The notes beneath the pieces were generated by a model. That model was not told the origin of the DNA. It did no database searches and saw nothing but the letters and a program-made list of their open reading frames with translations. Both the position numbers and the translations under genes were made by a program. From Sphingobacteriales bacterium (GTDB taxonomy: Bacteria; Bacteroidota; Bacteroidia; Chitinophagales; UBA2359): a stretch of 64,000 bases of DNA. The stretch lies in the NCBI GenBank assembly GCA_016706405.1, contig JADJJT010000002.1, forward strand, positions 1-64,000, in the 5' to 3' direction. Shown here one piece after another: positions 17,394 through 26,015 of this stretch. The stretch's first letter is position 1. Each line of letters begins with the position of its first letter.

Positions 17394-17575
17394 AAGTTAA
17401 GGAAATAAAAAATTAAATAACAACTATTTGGCTTAAGAAACCTGTTTAAAAAAAATCCGGAAAAAACCTTGTTTAACCAACACGATACTGGGTTTTCAGG
17501 CACTTAACAATTTAAAATACAGTTAATTTGTGTTTTGTTTTTTCAAGGCACTAAAGTACAAACAGTTTGGCAAAT

Positions 17576-18460
17576 ATGGCTAAAAAAAAAACGAGTTTAA
17601 TTTATTATAATGGGCAATTTTACCGGCAAAATACCGCTATTTTTAATGCCAGCAACCGAGCTTTTAAATACGGCGATGGAATTTTTGAAACCATTGCACT
17701 ATTGAGCGGCAAATTAATGCTTTGGCCTTACCATGTACAAAGGTTTTTATCCGGATTAAACTGCTTGGGATTAGTTTTACCCGAAGCACTAAACCCTAAT
17801 TTTTTTCCGGATGCCCTGCCACAGCTACTCCATCAAACCGCTGCCCAAAACAACTGCCCTCAAAATGCCCGGCTTAGGCTTACCGTTTTTAGGTATGCCA
17901 CCGGCTTTTATGCACCCAACGCCGACACCGCCCACGTATTAATAGAAGCTACCCCTTTGCCTTACAACCAATTTCCTGAGCCACAAAATATATCCGGAAA
18001 TATTACCATTTACAACCAACACCTAAAACCAATTCCATCGTTGCTCGGAAGCCTTAAAACGACAAATGCCTTATTGTATGTTTTGGCTGCCCGCTATGCC
18101 CAGCAAAATGGGTATGCCGATGCCCTGCTACAAAACCAATATCACCACCTTATTGAAAGTAGTAATTCGGGATTAATTATTGTCCGGAACAATCATTTTT
18201 ACACTCCCCCGCCCCAAGACGGAGCAGTACATAGTGTAATGGTGGCTGCTTTAGCTAATTTATTAGCGGCTAATGACTTGTCGTTAAATTACCAGTCGTT
18301 AAGTACAAAACATGTTGCTGAGGCGCACGAGATTTGGCTTTGCAACGCTATTGCCGGAATTCGGCCGGTTCAGTTGGCCGATACCTATTATTTGCATAAT
18401 CAACAATACAGCAAAGCACATTTTTGGGTGCAACAACTAAACAAATGGCTTTTTGCGTAA
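17576..18460 (+). CDS. Class IV (PLP-dependent) aminotransferase/aminodeoxychorismate lyase-like protein
   Basis: This enzyme has the fold type IV PLP architecture shared by branched-chain aminotransferases, D-amino-acid aminotransferases and 4-amino-4-deoxychorismate lyase (PabC). Visible parts are YNGQFYRQNTAIFNASNRAFKYGDGIFETI, with the probable PLP lysine in SLKTTNALLYVLAARYA, then LIESSNSGLIIVRNNHFYTPP. Sequence alone does not fix the reaction; a PabC-like or D-amino-acid role fits the size (about 294 residues) and the neighbouring D-Ala gene. I chose the ATG at 17576 over an upstream TTG at 17567. The stop lies just before the start of murF-alr, whose promoter box overlaps this stop region. 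Confidence 0.82.
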   Translation: MAKKKTSLIYYNGQFYRQNTAIFNASNRAFKYGDGIFETIALLSGKLMLWPYHVQRFLSGLNCLGLVLPEALNPNFFPDALPQLLHQTAAQNNCPQNARLRLTVFRYATGFYAPNADTAHVLIEATPLPYNQFPEPQNISGNITIYNQHLKPIPSLLGSLKTTNALLYVLAARYAQQNGYADALLQNQYHHLIESSNSGLIIVRNNHFYTPPPQDGAVHSVMVAALANLLAANDLSLNYQSLSTKHVAEAHEIWLCNAIAGIRPVQLADTYYLHNQQYSKAHFWVQQLNKWLFA

Positions 18461-18465
18461 ATTTG
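18458..18465 (+). promoter_or_regulatory. Promoter -7 box (TAAATTTG), predicts a leaderless mRNA for murF-alr
   Basis: The exact TAnnTTTG match overlaps the stop codon of the preceding gene. It is followed by four bases (CAGC) and then the GTG start at 18470, the same spacing as at three other genes in this window. Confidence 0.5.
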
Positions 18466-18469
18466 CAGC

Positions 18470-21055
18470 GTGTTGTTATCGCTATCCCTGTCGCAAATTG
18501 TCAACTTAACCAATGCTTTTTTCCATATTGGCAGTGCTTGTAATACGCAGCAGGCAATGGCATGGCAACCTGCCTATTTAAGTACCGACAGTCGGCATAT
18601 TGTATATCCCAAACAATCGTTATTTATAGCCTTGCAGGGGCCTAACCACAATGGCCATTTATTTATTGAAGAGGCATATCAAAAACAAATCAGGTTTTTT
18701 TTAGTAGCCGAGCAACCACTTGCTACTCAAAATTACCCCGATGCAGTTTTTTTGTGTGTAAACAATACCTTACAGGCTTTACAGCAAATTGCAGCCGCAC
18801 ACAGGGCATTATTTCAATTGCCGGTTTTAGGTATAACGGGCAGTAACGGAAAAACGGTAGTCAAAGAGTGGTTGTATCAATGCCTGTCGAACGATTTTTC
18901 AATTGCCCGAAGCCCTAAAAGTTACAATTCGCAGGTGGGTGTGCCTTTGTCGGTATGGCAAATAAAAGAGCATCATAATTTAGCCATTATTGAAGCGGGC
19001 ATTTCACAACCTAACGAAATGGAAAAATTGGCTGCCATTATAAAGCCAACTATTGGCTTGTTAACTAATATTGGCGATGCCCACAACGAAGGCTTTGCCA
19101 ACCACGCGCACAAAACTACCGAAAAATTGCAACTGTTTAAACAGGCACAAACCGTACTTTATTGCGCCAATTATACCATTATAACAACAAGCTGGGAAGC
19201 AACAAAACAAAACCCGCAAAACGCAGGGGCGTTTAAGGCCCAACTTTTCACCTGGGCAAATGAAGAGATGCCTTATCTTGGAAATCCTGATTGGTTGATA
19301 AAATTAGTAACCGAGCCAAACAATACTCCAAACACAACCCTAATACAAGGGCAATTTAGACAAAAAAGCACCCGGTTTAAAATACCATTTACCGACCCGG
19401 CATCTGTAGAAAACGCCCTGCATGTGGCTTTTTATTTGTTAGTGGTTGGAGGCTATGAAATTGATATTATAGAGCAAAAACTGGCAAATTTGCAGCCTGT
19501 TGCCATGCGTTTGTCGGTGTTGGCGGGTATTAACCAATGTACACTTATTGATGATGTGTATAGCAGCGACCCCCAATCTTTGCAAAGTGCGTTGCAACTG
19601 TTGGCACAACAAGGACAAAATGCCCCCCGGACGGTTATTTTGTCGGATATGGCAACCGAACAAGATGATTTTTATGAGCATAGTTTACCAGATTTATTGA
19701 CGCAGTTTGCTATTACAAAATTTATGGCCATTGGTCCAAAATTGGCCAGATATAAAAAAACGATACAAGCAGCCATAGAAACAAAACAAAATAAAAATAA
19801 AGGTAAAGGTGTAGCATTTTTTTATCCGGATGTAAACGAATTTTTAAACCATCGCCCCGATTTTAACAAAGAAATAATTCTAATAAAAGGTGCTCGTAGT
19901 TTTGCTTTCGAACGTATTGTGCAGGCCTTAGCGCTTAAAACACATAATACGCGCTTAGAAATTAACCTCAATGCGTTAGCTCATAATTTACATGTATTTA
20001 GGCGGCAATTAAAAAGCAGTACTAAAATTATGGTTATGATAAAAGCGCTGGGCTATGGAAGCGGAAGCCACGAGGTTGCCCAATTATTACAATTTGCCCG
20101 CGCCGATTATTTAGGGGTGGCTTATCCGGACGAAGGGATTGCATTGCGGCAGGCAGGGGTGCAACTGCCCATCTTGGTAATGAACGCCCATCCGGCAACG
20201 TACAATATGCTAATTCAATACGGTTTGGAGCCCGAAATTTACAGTTTTGACGCCTTAAACCAATGGCTGCAAGCTGCTCAAAGCATCAATAATAAAGCAC
20301 TGCCGCCTAAAATACACCTCAAATTAGATACCGGTATGCACCGCTTAGGCTTTGACCCTGCCGATACCCCAACATTATTGGCTTGGCTGGCGCAACACAA
20401 ACAAATAGTAACCGTTGCCGGACTTATGACCCACCTTGCCGCCTCGGACGAGCCTCAACACGATGCCTTTACCCAAGAACAAATAGCTATTTTTTGCCAT
20501 TTTTGCCAACAAGTAAGGGCTGTTTTGGGCTATAAACTGCTTTGCCATGCTTTAAATACCAGTGGAATAGCGCGGTTTGCCCAACAAGCCCAGTTCGATA
20601 TGGTGCGCTTGGGTATTGGCTTATACGGCATTGAACCTGCAGGGGTGTTGCAACACGAGCTAATGGTGGTTAGCAGTTTAAAAACACATATATCGCAAAT
20701 AAAAACGCTGGCGCCCGGCCAAACGGTTGGCTATGGCAGGCGTGGTCAGGTGTTAAAACATAGTCGCATTGGCACCATTGGGCTTGGCTATGCCGATGGG
20801 TTTCCGCGCCGCTTGGGCAATGGCAATGGGGCTGTTTGGGTAGGCGGGGCCTTGGCACCCATTATTGGCAACGTTTGTATGGATATGACCATGATTGACC
20901 TTACCCATTTGCCGCACGTTACCGAAAATGAGGAAGTAGAAATTTTTGGCTCGAACCTGCCCGTTCAAGAAGTGGCAAAATGGCTGCAAACTATTGCCTA
21001 CGAAGTATTTACCAATGTTGCCGGACGGGTAAAAAGAATTTATTTTTGGGAATAA
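18470..21055 (+). CDS. murF: Bifunctional MurF ligase-alanine racemase
   Basis: This 861-residue fusion joins two steps of peptidoglycan synthesis. Residues 1-480 are MurF, which adds D-Ala-D-Ala to UDP-MurNAc-tripeptide, with the ATP-binding GITGSNGKTVVKEW at about 120-133 and GDAHNEGFANH downstream. The rest is alanine racemase, which makes D-Ala: the PLP lysine in MVMIKALGYGSG, HLKLDTGMHRLGF, and the C-terminal GNVCMDMTMIDLT with EVFTNVAGRVKRIYFW. This fusion is well known in Bacteroidota. The start is GTG at 18470, supported by a promoter box exactly four bases upstream. The putative glutamate racemase gene murI follows about 900 bases downstream, so supply of both D-amino acids is clustered. 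Confidence 0.96.
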   Translation: MLLSLSLSQIVNLTNAFFHIGSACNTQQAMAWQPAYLSTDSRHIVYPKQSLFIALQGPNHNGHLFIEEAYQKQIRFFLVAEQPLATQNYPDAVFLCVNNTLQALQQIAAAHRALFQLPVLGITGSNGKTVVKEWLYQCLSNDFSIARSPKSYNSQVGVPLSVWQIKEHHNLAIIEAGISQPNEMEKLAAIIKPTIGLLTNIGDAHNEGFANHAHKTTEKLQLFKQAQTVLYCANYTIITTSWEATKQNPQNAGAFKAQLFTWANEEMPYLGNPDWLIKLVTEPNNTPNTTLIQGQFRQKSTRFKIPFTDPASVENALHVAFYLLVVGGYEIDIIEQKLANLQPVAMRLSVLAGINQCTLIDDVYSSDPQSLQSALQLLAQQGQNAPRTVILSDMATEQDDFYEHSLPDLLTQFAITKFMAIGPKLARYKKTIQAAIETKQNKNKGKGVAFFYPDVNEFLNHRPDFNKEIILIKGARSFAFERIVQALALKTHNTRLEINLNALAHNLHVFRRQLKSSTKIMVMIKALGYGSGSHEVAQLLQFARADYLGVAYPDEGIALRQAGVQLPILVMNAHPATYNMLIQYGLEPEIYSFDALNQWLQAAQSINNKALPPKIHLKLDTGMHRLGFDPADTPTLLAWLAQHKQIVTVAGLMTHLAASDEPQHDAFTQEQIAIFCHFCQQVRAVLGYKLLCHALNTSGIARFAQQAQFDMVRLGIGLYGIEPAGVLQHELMVVSSLKTHISQIKTLAPGQTVGYGRRGQVLKHSRIGTIGLGYADGFPRRLGNGNGAVWVGGALAPIIGNVCMDMTMIDLTHLPHVTENEEVEIFGSNLPVQEVAKWLQTIAYEVFTNVAGRVKRIYFWE

Positions 21056-21220
21056 GCCTGATAAAACAGAAATACCAACTGTATTTTAGCCCTAAGTAAA
21101 AAATTTAGATGTGATGAAAATTAAAATATCCGGATAAAACAGTAACCTTTGAAGGACTTCTCTATCTAAATTGAAGAAACCAAAATCTCGAACATCTTTT
21201 TTACAAGCATAATTTTTTTT

Positions 21221-21688
21221 ATGAAATTTTACCGTTCTATTTACTTCTTAGCTATTTTTTCGGCGGCTATGGTGCTGATTAATAGTTGTAACACCGCCGT
21301 AACGCCGCCAACATTTGTAACCATGCGCGATGTGCGATTTGCCGGCATTAAAGGCAATAGTGTACATATTAAAGGCAATGCCATATTTAATAACCCAAAT
21401 GCTTTTAGCGTGGATTTGGTGAAGCTAAACCTCGTTTTAAAATCGGAAGGGAAAGATATTGGGCGCATAAACCAAGATACCTTAGTTAATATGCCAGCCA
21501 GCGGCGAGTTCCCAATTCCAATTACCGCCAATTTGACCTTTAAAGAAGGCGGCAACTTGTTTAACCAAGCCTTAGGTTTGTTAACCAAAAACGAGATAGT
21601 GGTGCAATATAGTGGAACGGCAACCTTAAAAGTAGTAGGTGTCGAAATTCCGGTACCGGTTAATACCGAACAAAAAATTTCGTTATAA
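21221..21688 (+). CDS. LEA14-like (water stress/hypersensitive response) lipoprotein
   Basis: This 155-residue secreted lipoprotein starts with a signal peptide ending in the lipobox LINSC (Cys23). The mature part is a small beta-sandwich of the LEA type 2 family: VRFAGIKGNSVHIKGNAIFNNPNAFSVDLVKLNLVLKSEGKDIG, over residues about 38-82, then GEFPIPITANLTF. Such proteins are probably periplasmic or anchored in a membrane; their task is unknown, though related eukaryotic proteins are linked to desiccation stress. It stands between murF-alr and the SRP RNA gene. Confidence 0.8.
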   Translation: MKFYRSIYFLAIFSAAMVLINSCNTAVTPPTFVTMRDVRFAGIKGNSVHIKGNAIFNNPNAFSVDLVKLNLVLKSEGKDIGRINQDTLVNMPASGEFPIPITANLTFKEGGNLFNQALGLLTKNEIVVQYSGTATLKVVGVEIPVPVNTEQKISL

Positions 21689-21795
21689 GATATAAATAAT
21701 GGTTTGTTCAACAAATTCTATATTTTTACCTAAATCTATTGCTTTCAATTGCAGCGCACAAAAAAATAAAAATTTGCCGGGTCAAAAATACTTTG

Positions 21796-21803
21796 TACCT
21801 TTG
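21796..21803 (+). promoter_or_regulatory. Promoter -7 box (TACCTTTG) of the SRP RNA gene
   Basis: It is an exact TAnnTTTG match. Its spacing puts the transcription start near 21808, matching the first base-paired positions of the RNA. Confidence 0.65.
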
Positions 21804-21808
21804 CAGCC

Positions 21809-21902
21809 GGCGAGCCTTGCAGCGCAAGCTCCCGCTGAACTCCCCCAGGGTCGGAAGGCAGCAAGGGTAGGCGGTTGATGCGGCGTGTGCGAGTAACTCG
21901 CC
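21809..21902 (+). ncRNA. ffs: Small signal recognition particle RNA (4.5S-like)
   Basis: This is the RNA partner of Ffh in co-translational targeting of membrane proteins. The Ffh-binding helix is recognisable at about 21837-21875 by GGGTCGGAAGGCAGCAAGGG, with the conserved GGAAG and AGCA loops. The ends pair as GGCGAG (21809-21814) with CTCGCC (21897-21902), and a T tract at 21903-21909 gives the terminator. The size is about 94 nt, the short type without an Alu domain. A promoter box precedes it and murI follows on the same strand. Confidence 0.88.
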
Positions 21903-21950
21903 TTTTTTTATTTGTTTTAGGTTTGCTTTAAGTACAAACTTTAACCAATC

Positions 21951-22805
21951 ATGCTGCCCCAATTTAGCCATGCAAAGCCTAACGCCCCCATTGGCGTTTA
22001 CGACTCGGGGGTTGGCGGTTTAACAGTAGCCAACGGCATAGTGCAGCAGCTTAAAAACGAGCAACTTATTTATTACGGCGATACCGCCCACATGCCCTAC
22101 GGCGACAAAAGCGACGTAGCCATTCGCCATTATGCCCACCGCGTGGCCGATTTTTTGCTGGCGCAGGGTTGCAAAGCAATGGTTATTGCTTGTAATACAG
22201 CATCGGCGGTAGCGTGCAATAGTTTGCAAAAATACTTACATCAGCGCATTCCGGTAGTAGATGTAATTGTGCCGGTTTCTGAGGCGGTAGTGGCAGCTAA
22301 TTTACAAAAAGTAGGCATTATTGCCACCCCTCAAACCATAAAAACAGGCGCTTACCCCAAACAATTACAGCAATTACAACCCAATTTACAGTTAGTGCAA
22401 AAGGCGGCAAAATCATTAGCAGCTATTATTGAAGAGGGTATGTACCAAAGTCCAGCCGCTATTGATGCCATTATCGAATATTATTTGAACGACCCCAATT
22501 TTGACGGCGTACAAGGTTTAGTTTTGGCTTGCACCCATTACCCGATTATTAAAACAAATATCGAGGCGTTTTTTATCCGGAAAAAAAGGCAGGTGCAAAT
22601 TTTCGACTCCACCCATACCGTAGCCAAGCAAGTAGCCCATATTTTGCAAACTTACAACCTGCTTAACACTTCCGGAAAAAAACCGGTGCACCAATTTTAT
22701 GTATCAGACTATACCGCTGCTTTTGAACAAACGGCGCAAATTTTTTTCGGGCAAAATATTCATTTGCAAGAAATGATTTTACACCAAGCCACCGATATTA
22801 TTTAA
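21951..22805 (+). CDS. murI: Glutamate racemase
   Basis: This cofactor-independent racemase makes D-glutamate for peptidoglycan. Both catalytic cysteines are visible: VIACNTASAVAC (about residue 77) and LVLACTHYPII (about residue 195). The N-terminal signature PIGVYDSGVGGLTVA and the YGDTAHMPYGDKS loop are also present. At 284 residues it is of normal length. It lies 42 bases after the T tract of the SRP RNA gene. Its 3' end is convergent with the beta-helix lipoprotein gene 35 bases away. Confidence 0.95.
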   Translation: MLPQFSHAKPNAPIGVYDSGVGGLTVANGIVQQLKNEQLIYYGDTAHMPYGDKSDVAIRHYAHRVADFLLAQGCKAMVIACNTASAVACNSLQKYLHQRIPVVDVIVPVSEAVVAANLQKVGIIATPQTIKTGAYPKQLQQLQPNLQLVQKAAKSLAAIIEEGMYQSPAAIDAIIEYYLNDPNFDGVQGLVLACTHYPIIKTNIEAFFIRKKRQVQIFDSTHTVAKQVAHILQTYNLLNTSGKKPVHQFYVSDYTAAFEQTAQIFFGQNIHLQEMILHQATDII

Positions 22806-22840
22806 ACAAAGCTATTTGACCCAGCGGTAACGGCAATATT

Positions 22841-24334
22841 TTAAAATTCAAAGCAGCCAATATCGGGTTGGGCATCGCGGGTTTTGCCCAACAAATCGGC
22901 GGGGGCGGGCTGTGCCAAGGGGTTTGTAGTTTCAACATTGGGCAATCCGGCATTAATAGTGGGGGCGTTTTCCTTAGGGCGATAGTCGTCTTGCGAAATA
23001 TCGGCAAACAAATTACCGCGATACAAATTGAACAAACAATTATGAAAAATTGGGTTGGTAGTGGTTTCTTTTGTCCGGATAACGGAGTTATAAAACTGCA
23101 CGTTAAACGTATCTACTGCCGGCCCTGTGTAGTTTTGGGTTTTGGTAATATCGGTTAATTCAAGGTTTTCGTCTTCGCCGCCATCAATAATACAGTTGTA
23201 AAATTGGGCTTCGGTAATATTGCTCAAATAAAGCTGGGTGCCGGTATCAAAATAATTGCCCACTCTAATAATGGGTTTGCCGTCAAAACTGTTGCCGCCG
23301 TAATTAAGCAAATGGCAATGATTAAACGCGCTAAATCCGCCGTATTCGAGTTGCAAAACATGTTTGCCGCAGTTGTAAATAAAGGTATTGGTAGCCGATA
23401 TTACCGCCGTGATGCCAATAATGCCCGAGTCGCTAATATTGCGAATAATACTATTTTGAACTTGCAAATTGGGCGCAGTTCCGGATATAGGCAGCGAATC
23501 AATGCGAATGCCTACAACGCTGTTTTCAATTAATGCACCTGTTATTTGGTTATTGGTACTGCCGCGCAAAAGCCAAATACCGCCCCATTGCCCTGGCACT
23601 TTTTTATACCATTGCTCAAGCCTTGTGCCCTTAAACTGTACCCAGGTGCTCGTATCTTGGCCGCCCGAAACACGCAAACTACCTTTTACAAAAATAAATG
23701 CGTTATTGTGCAGGTAAATACGGGTTCCTTGCTCAATGGTAAGCGTGCGCAGCGAGTCAATAATAATGCCATCGTAAATTACGTAGGGTTTGTCGTTTGT
23801 CCAGGTGGTGTCGGCGGTGGTGCCAACTAAGTAGCCATTGGGGGTGTTGGGGCCAAAAAAATGGGCATTTTGCCCCCATGCCACTAACGGAACGTATTGC
23901 AAATTGCCGTTGGTTTCAAAAATAACCGAGTCTTGCACCACAAAAGGCGTATTTAAATCGGTGGGGTCTATGGTAACTTCAACAAAAATATACAAGCTGT
24001 CGTTTGCCCAAAGCTCTACGTCTTTAAATTCGTAGCCATTTATGCCATCTACGTTAATGCGGTAAGCCGATTGACTGCCGTTTCCTAAGCGAATATTTGA
24101 AATTTTTACTTTTGAGGCCGATTTGTTAAAGGCTAAAAAATAATTAGTCGTTGACCCCATAGTGGTAAACACCGTATCAAATTGCAAAGTGTCGTCCGAG
24201 AAGGTAAGTTTTATGTCGGGGTCGTCTGTAAAAACATCGTTTAAGGTGCAACTATGGCACAAAAAAATTATAAAACTTAACAGTAAACCAAAAAACAGGG
24301 CAAACCTATGCTTGAAAGCAAATTTTAGTTGCAT
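22841..24334 (-). CDS. Right-handed beta-helix lipoprotein with choice-of-anchor-type C-terminus
   Basis: This is a surface or periplasmic lipoprotein of about 497 residues. After a signal peptide comes the lipobox region LCHSC. An Ig-like beta domain follows (about residues 30-150: TLQFDTVFTTMGSTTNYFLAFN). Residues about 190-440 show the short repeated strands of a parallel beta-helix (IYDGIIIDSLRTLTIEQGTRIYLHNNAFIFVKGSLRV, and later IIRNISDSGIIG). The end DLLGKTRDAQPDIGCFEF is a common C-terminal ending of such proteins. No catalytic residues can be named, so it could be polysaccharide-binding or structural. I start it at the ATG at 24334; a GTG 12 bases upstream is also possible. Confidence 0.8.
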   Translation of the reverse strand: MQLKFAFKHRFALFFGLLLSFIIFLCHSCTLNDVFTDDPDIKLTFSDDTLQFDTVFTTMGSTTNYFLAFNKSASKVKISNIRLGNGSQSAYRINVDGINGYEFKDVELWANDSLYIFVEVTIDPTDLNTPFVVQDSVIFETNGNLQYVPLVAWGQNAHFFGPNTPNGYLVGTTADTTWTNDKPYVIYDGIIIDSLRTLTIEQGTRIYLHNNAFIFVKGSLRVSGGQDTSTWVQFKGTRLEQWYKKVPGQWGGIWLLRGSTNNQITGALIENSVVGIRIDSLPISGTAPNLQVQNSIIRNISDSGIIGITAVISATNTFIYNCGKHVLQLEYGGFSAFNHCHLLNYGGNSFDGKPIIRVGNYFDTGTQLYLSNITEAQFYNCIIDGGEDENLELTDITKTQNYTGPAVDTFNVQFYNSVIRTKETTTNPIFHNCLFNLYRGNLFADISQDDYRPKENAPTINAGLPNVETTNPLAQPAPADLLGKTRDAQPDIGCFEF

Positions 24335-24679
24335 GAAAAAAAACACAAAATAAACAATAACAAACTAACAACAACTATAACAATAAATGTTGCCGCAAAT
24401 AAACAAGCTATTTAATTGAAAAGCAAATTTGCAGTAAAAATAATAAAATTGAGCAGTTTGTTTAATACAGAGGGCAAAAATACAACCATCGTTGCAAGTT
24501 TGGGTAATTTTTGAATGAGGATAATAAAATAGATGATTTGTTGTGGCAGAAAACCAACCCTTTTTACAAAAGGCAGGCCGGTATTTTTTATTCCCATCCG
24601 GATACTTGCTATTGCTTAGAACATAAAATAATCAACAAGACTTGCCTCCAAAATTTTATTCTTAAAAATGTTCCGGATA
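24335..24679. other. Intergenic region before the IS982-type element
   Basis: It contains a minus-strand promoter box (24475-24482) for the beta-helix lipoprotein and two TCCGGA words (24598, 24672). An open frame on the plus strand here runs into the insertion sequence and is not believable as a gene. Confidence 0.5.
24475..24482 (-). promoter_or_regulatory. Promoter -7 box (TATTTTTG) for the beta-helix lipoprotein
   Basis: It matches TAnnTTTG on the minus strand and predicts a leader of about 135 bases. Confidence 0.4.
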
Positions 24680-25728
24680 ACGTGAGTTCGGAGATTTACT
24701 TAGTAAATTTTAGCAAGATCTACTTGAGGTTTATTGGGGTAAAACTGATAGGCTACCAAGCTAGCGACTATATGGACAAAAAAGCATTCTGTGGTTTTCT
24801 GTGTCTGGTATGTTCTAAGTCAAAAACCGAGGTCAAAATATCATTAATGGCTTCAATCATAGGTCTTTTTTTTCAATAAGAGCCTTTCTTCTAAAGACAT
24901 TAGTCTGTTTTTCATATTCTTTTGACCTTGGTAATTATTTTTAGTCCTTTTTCAAAAAAGTTGTTCCATAAGGTAGTCAAATAGCCTTTATCGCCAAACA
25001 ATGTGCCTGATATTTTCTCTAATAGCTTGTTTAAGAGGTCTTTACTATTGTCTGCCACCTGTCCTGTAGTCAAAGCAAAGTCCACGATTTGTCCTTTGTG
25101 ATTGACTATCAGGTGGAGCTTAAAGCCGAAAAACCACCCCATAGAAGATTTTCCTTTCGAGGCGGTTTGAGCAAAAACTTTATGTTGCTTGGCTCGCAGC
25201 ATGTCACAAACAGGTAGCGCTTTGGCATCTATGTAATAAATTCCTGTTTTTTCTGCTTGCTGGCAGGTTAATTTGGCTAAAATCGCCATAGGAAGAGCAA
25301 CCCGTTCTATTAACTCTATAAAATAGTTGTAGGATGGGGCAGTAGGAAAATAGGTCTTTAAGTCATTCAAAACCAATGCTTTATAGTAATATTCAAAACA
25401 TTTATAGCCCGAATAGTGGTAGAAAATCAGAATCGTAAGTATCTCACTTTCCGAAATTTTGGGCACACTACGAGGCCGTGGCATTGTTTTACCTTCGCTA
25501 AGCCAATGCTGAGCAACCCATTGTTGCATCAGCAAACAGGCATTATCTACAAAAAAAATAATTCAAATAACATGGACACATCAAATTTTGTATCTTTGGA
25601 CTTCATAAAAACAGGGGGTAGTATTTGTTTGCAGTTTTGGACACTACAAAGATAACTATGCTCCTGTTTTTATTCCTATCAACTATACTAATCCCCCTAT
25701 TTTTTATAGCTTAGCTCCGAATTCACGT
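24680..25728 (-). mobile_element. Degenerate IS982-family insertion sequence with 8-bp target duplication
   Basis: This element of about 1049 bp has imperfect terminal inverted repeats: left ACGTGAGTTCGGAG (24680 onward) and right, as reverse complement, ACGTGAATTCGGAG (ending 25728). The direct repeat TCCGGATA lies at 24672-24679 and again at 25729-25736, so the element jumped into a TCCGGA site. It carries one transposase gene on the minus strand with several frameshifts and its own TATCTTTG promoter box (about 25650). No TCCGGA word is found inside. Without the insertion the site would read as ordinary intergenic DNA upstream of dnaB. Confidence 0.85.
24700..25606 (-). pseudogene. IS982-family transposase, frameshifted
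   Basis: Reading across frames gives a full-length transposase. It starts at the ATG at 25606 (MKSKDTKFDVSMLFELFF) and continues VDNACLLMQQWVAQHWL. The long open part has PRSVPKISESEILTILIFYHYSG, then the catalytic YYIDAKALPVCD and LFGDKGYLTTLW, and ends FFEKGLKIITKVKR. Beyond that the other frames supply MKNRLMSLEERLLLKKR, PMIEAINDILTSVFDLEHTR, and SLVAYQFYPNKPQ before a stop at 24700. Frame changes fall at A/T runs (about 25551-25558, about 24918 and 24866-24873) and at about 24770. The gene as written is not functional. Confidence 0.8.
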
Positions 25729-25736
25729 TCCGGATA

Positions 25737-26015
25737 GTATCATTTTTTAAAAGTTTTGCCTTAATTTTGTGTATATCGCTGTGCATAAGTGGCAAAAAAT
25801 GACATTTTGCTGTGCATAAACCTACCTCATAGGTGAATAAATATTTTTTACCTCCCTAAATAATAGGGCTAAGCCTGTGTATATATTTTTATCGGCTGTT
25901 AGCATACACCTCATTTTACAAAATCCTAATTTTACACGCTCATTTGGTTTTTACCATTGCTGCCATTGCCCCAAATAAATTGTTAATACAAGCAACCAAC
26001 TCCTAAATAATAAAA
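25737..26015. other. Upstream region of dnaB with DnaA boxes
   Basis: This AT-rich gap holds two perfect TTATNCACA boxes and two near matches (about 25768 and 25876) within about 120 bases, followed by an AT-rich stretch. No exact promoter box was found here. No gene is supported. Confidence 0.5.
25780..25819 (-). promoter_or_regulatory. Pair of perfect DnaA boxes (TTATGCACA) upstream of dnaB
   Basis: TGTGCATAA occurs at 25780-25788 and 25811-25819, the reverse complement of TTATGCACA, an exact match to the TTATNCACA consensus. The copies have the same orientation and are 31 bases apart, about three helical turns. Two further near matches (TGTGTATAT) lie at about 25768 and 25876. This could be DnaA control of dnaB or part of a replication origin; a direct choice cannot be made from sequence. 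Confidence 0.5.

Noticed and set aside
24511..24879. A 122-codon plus-strand frame upstream of the IS982-type element
   Set aside because: It overlaps the insertion sequence and reads antisense to the transposase C-terminus; it has no family features.
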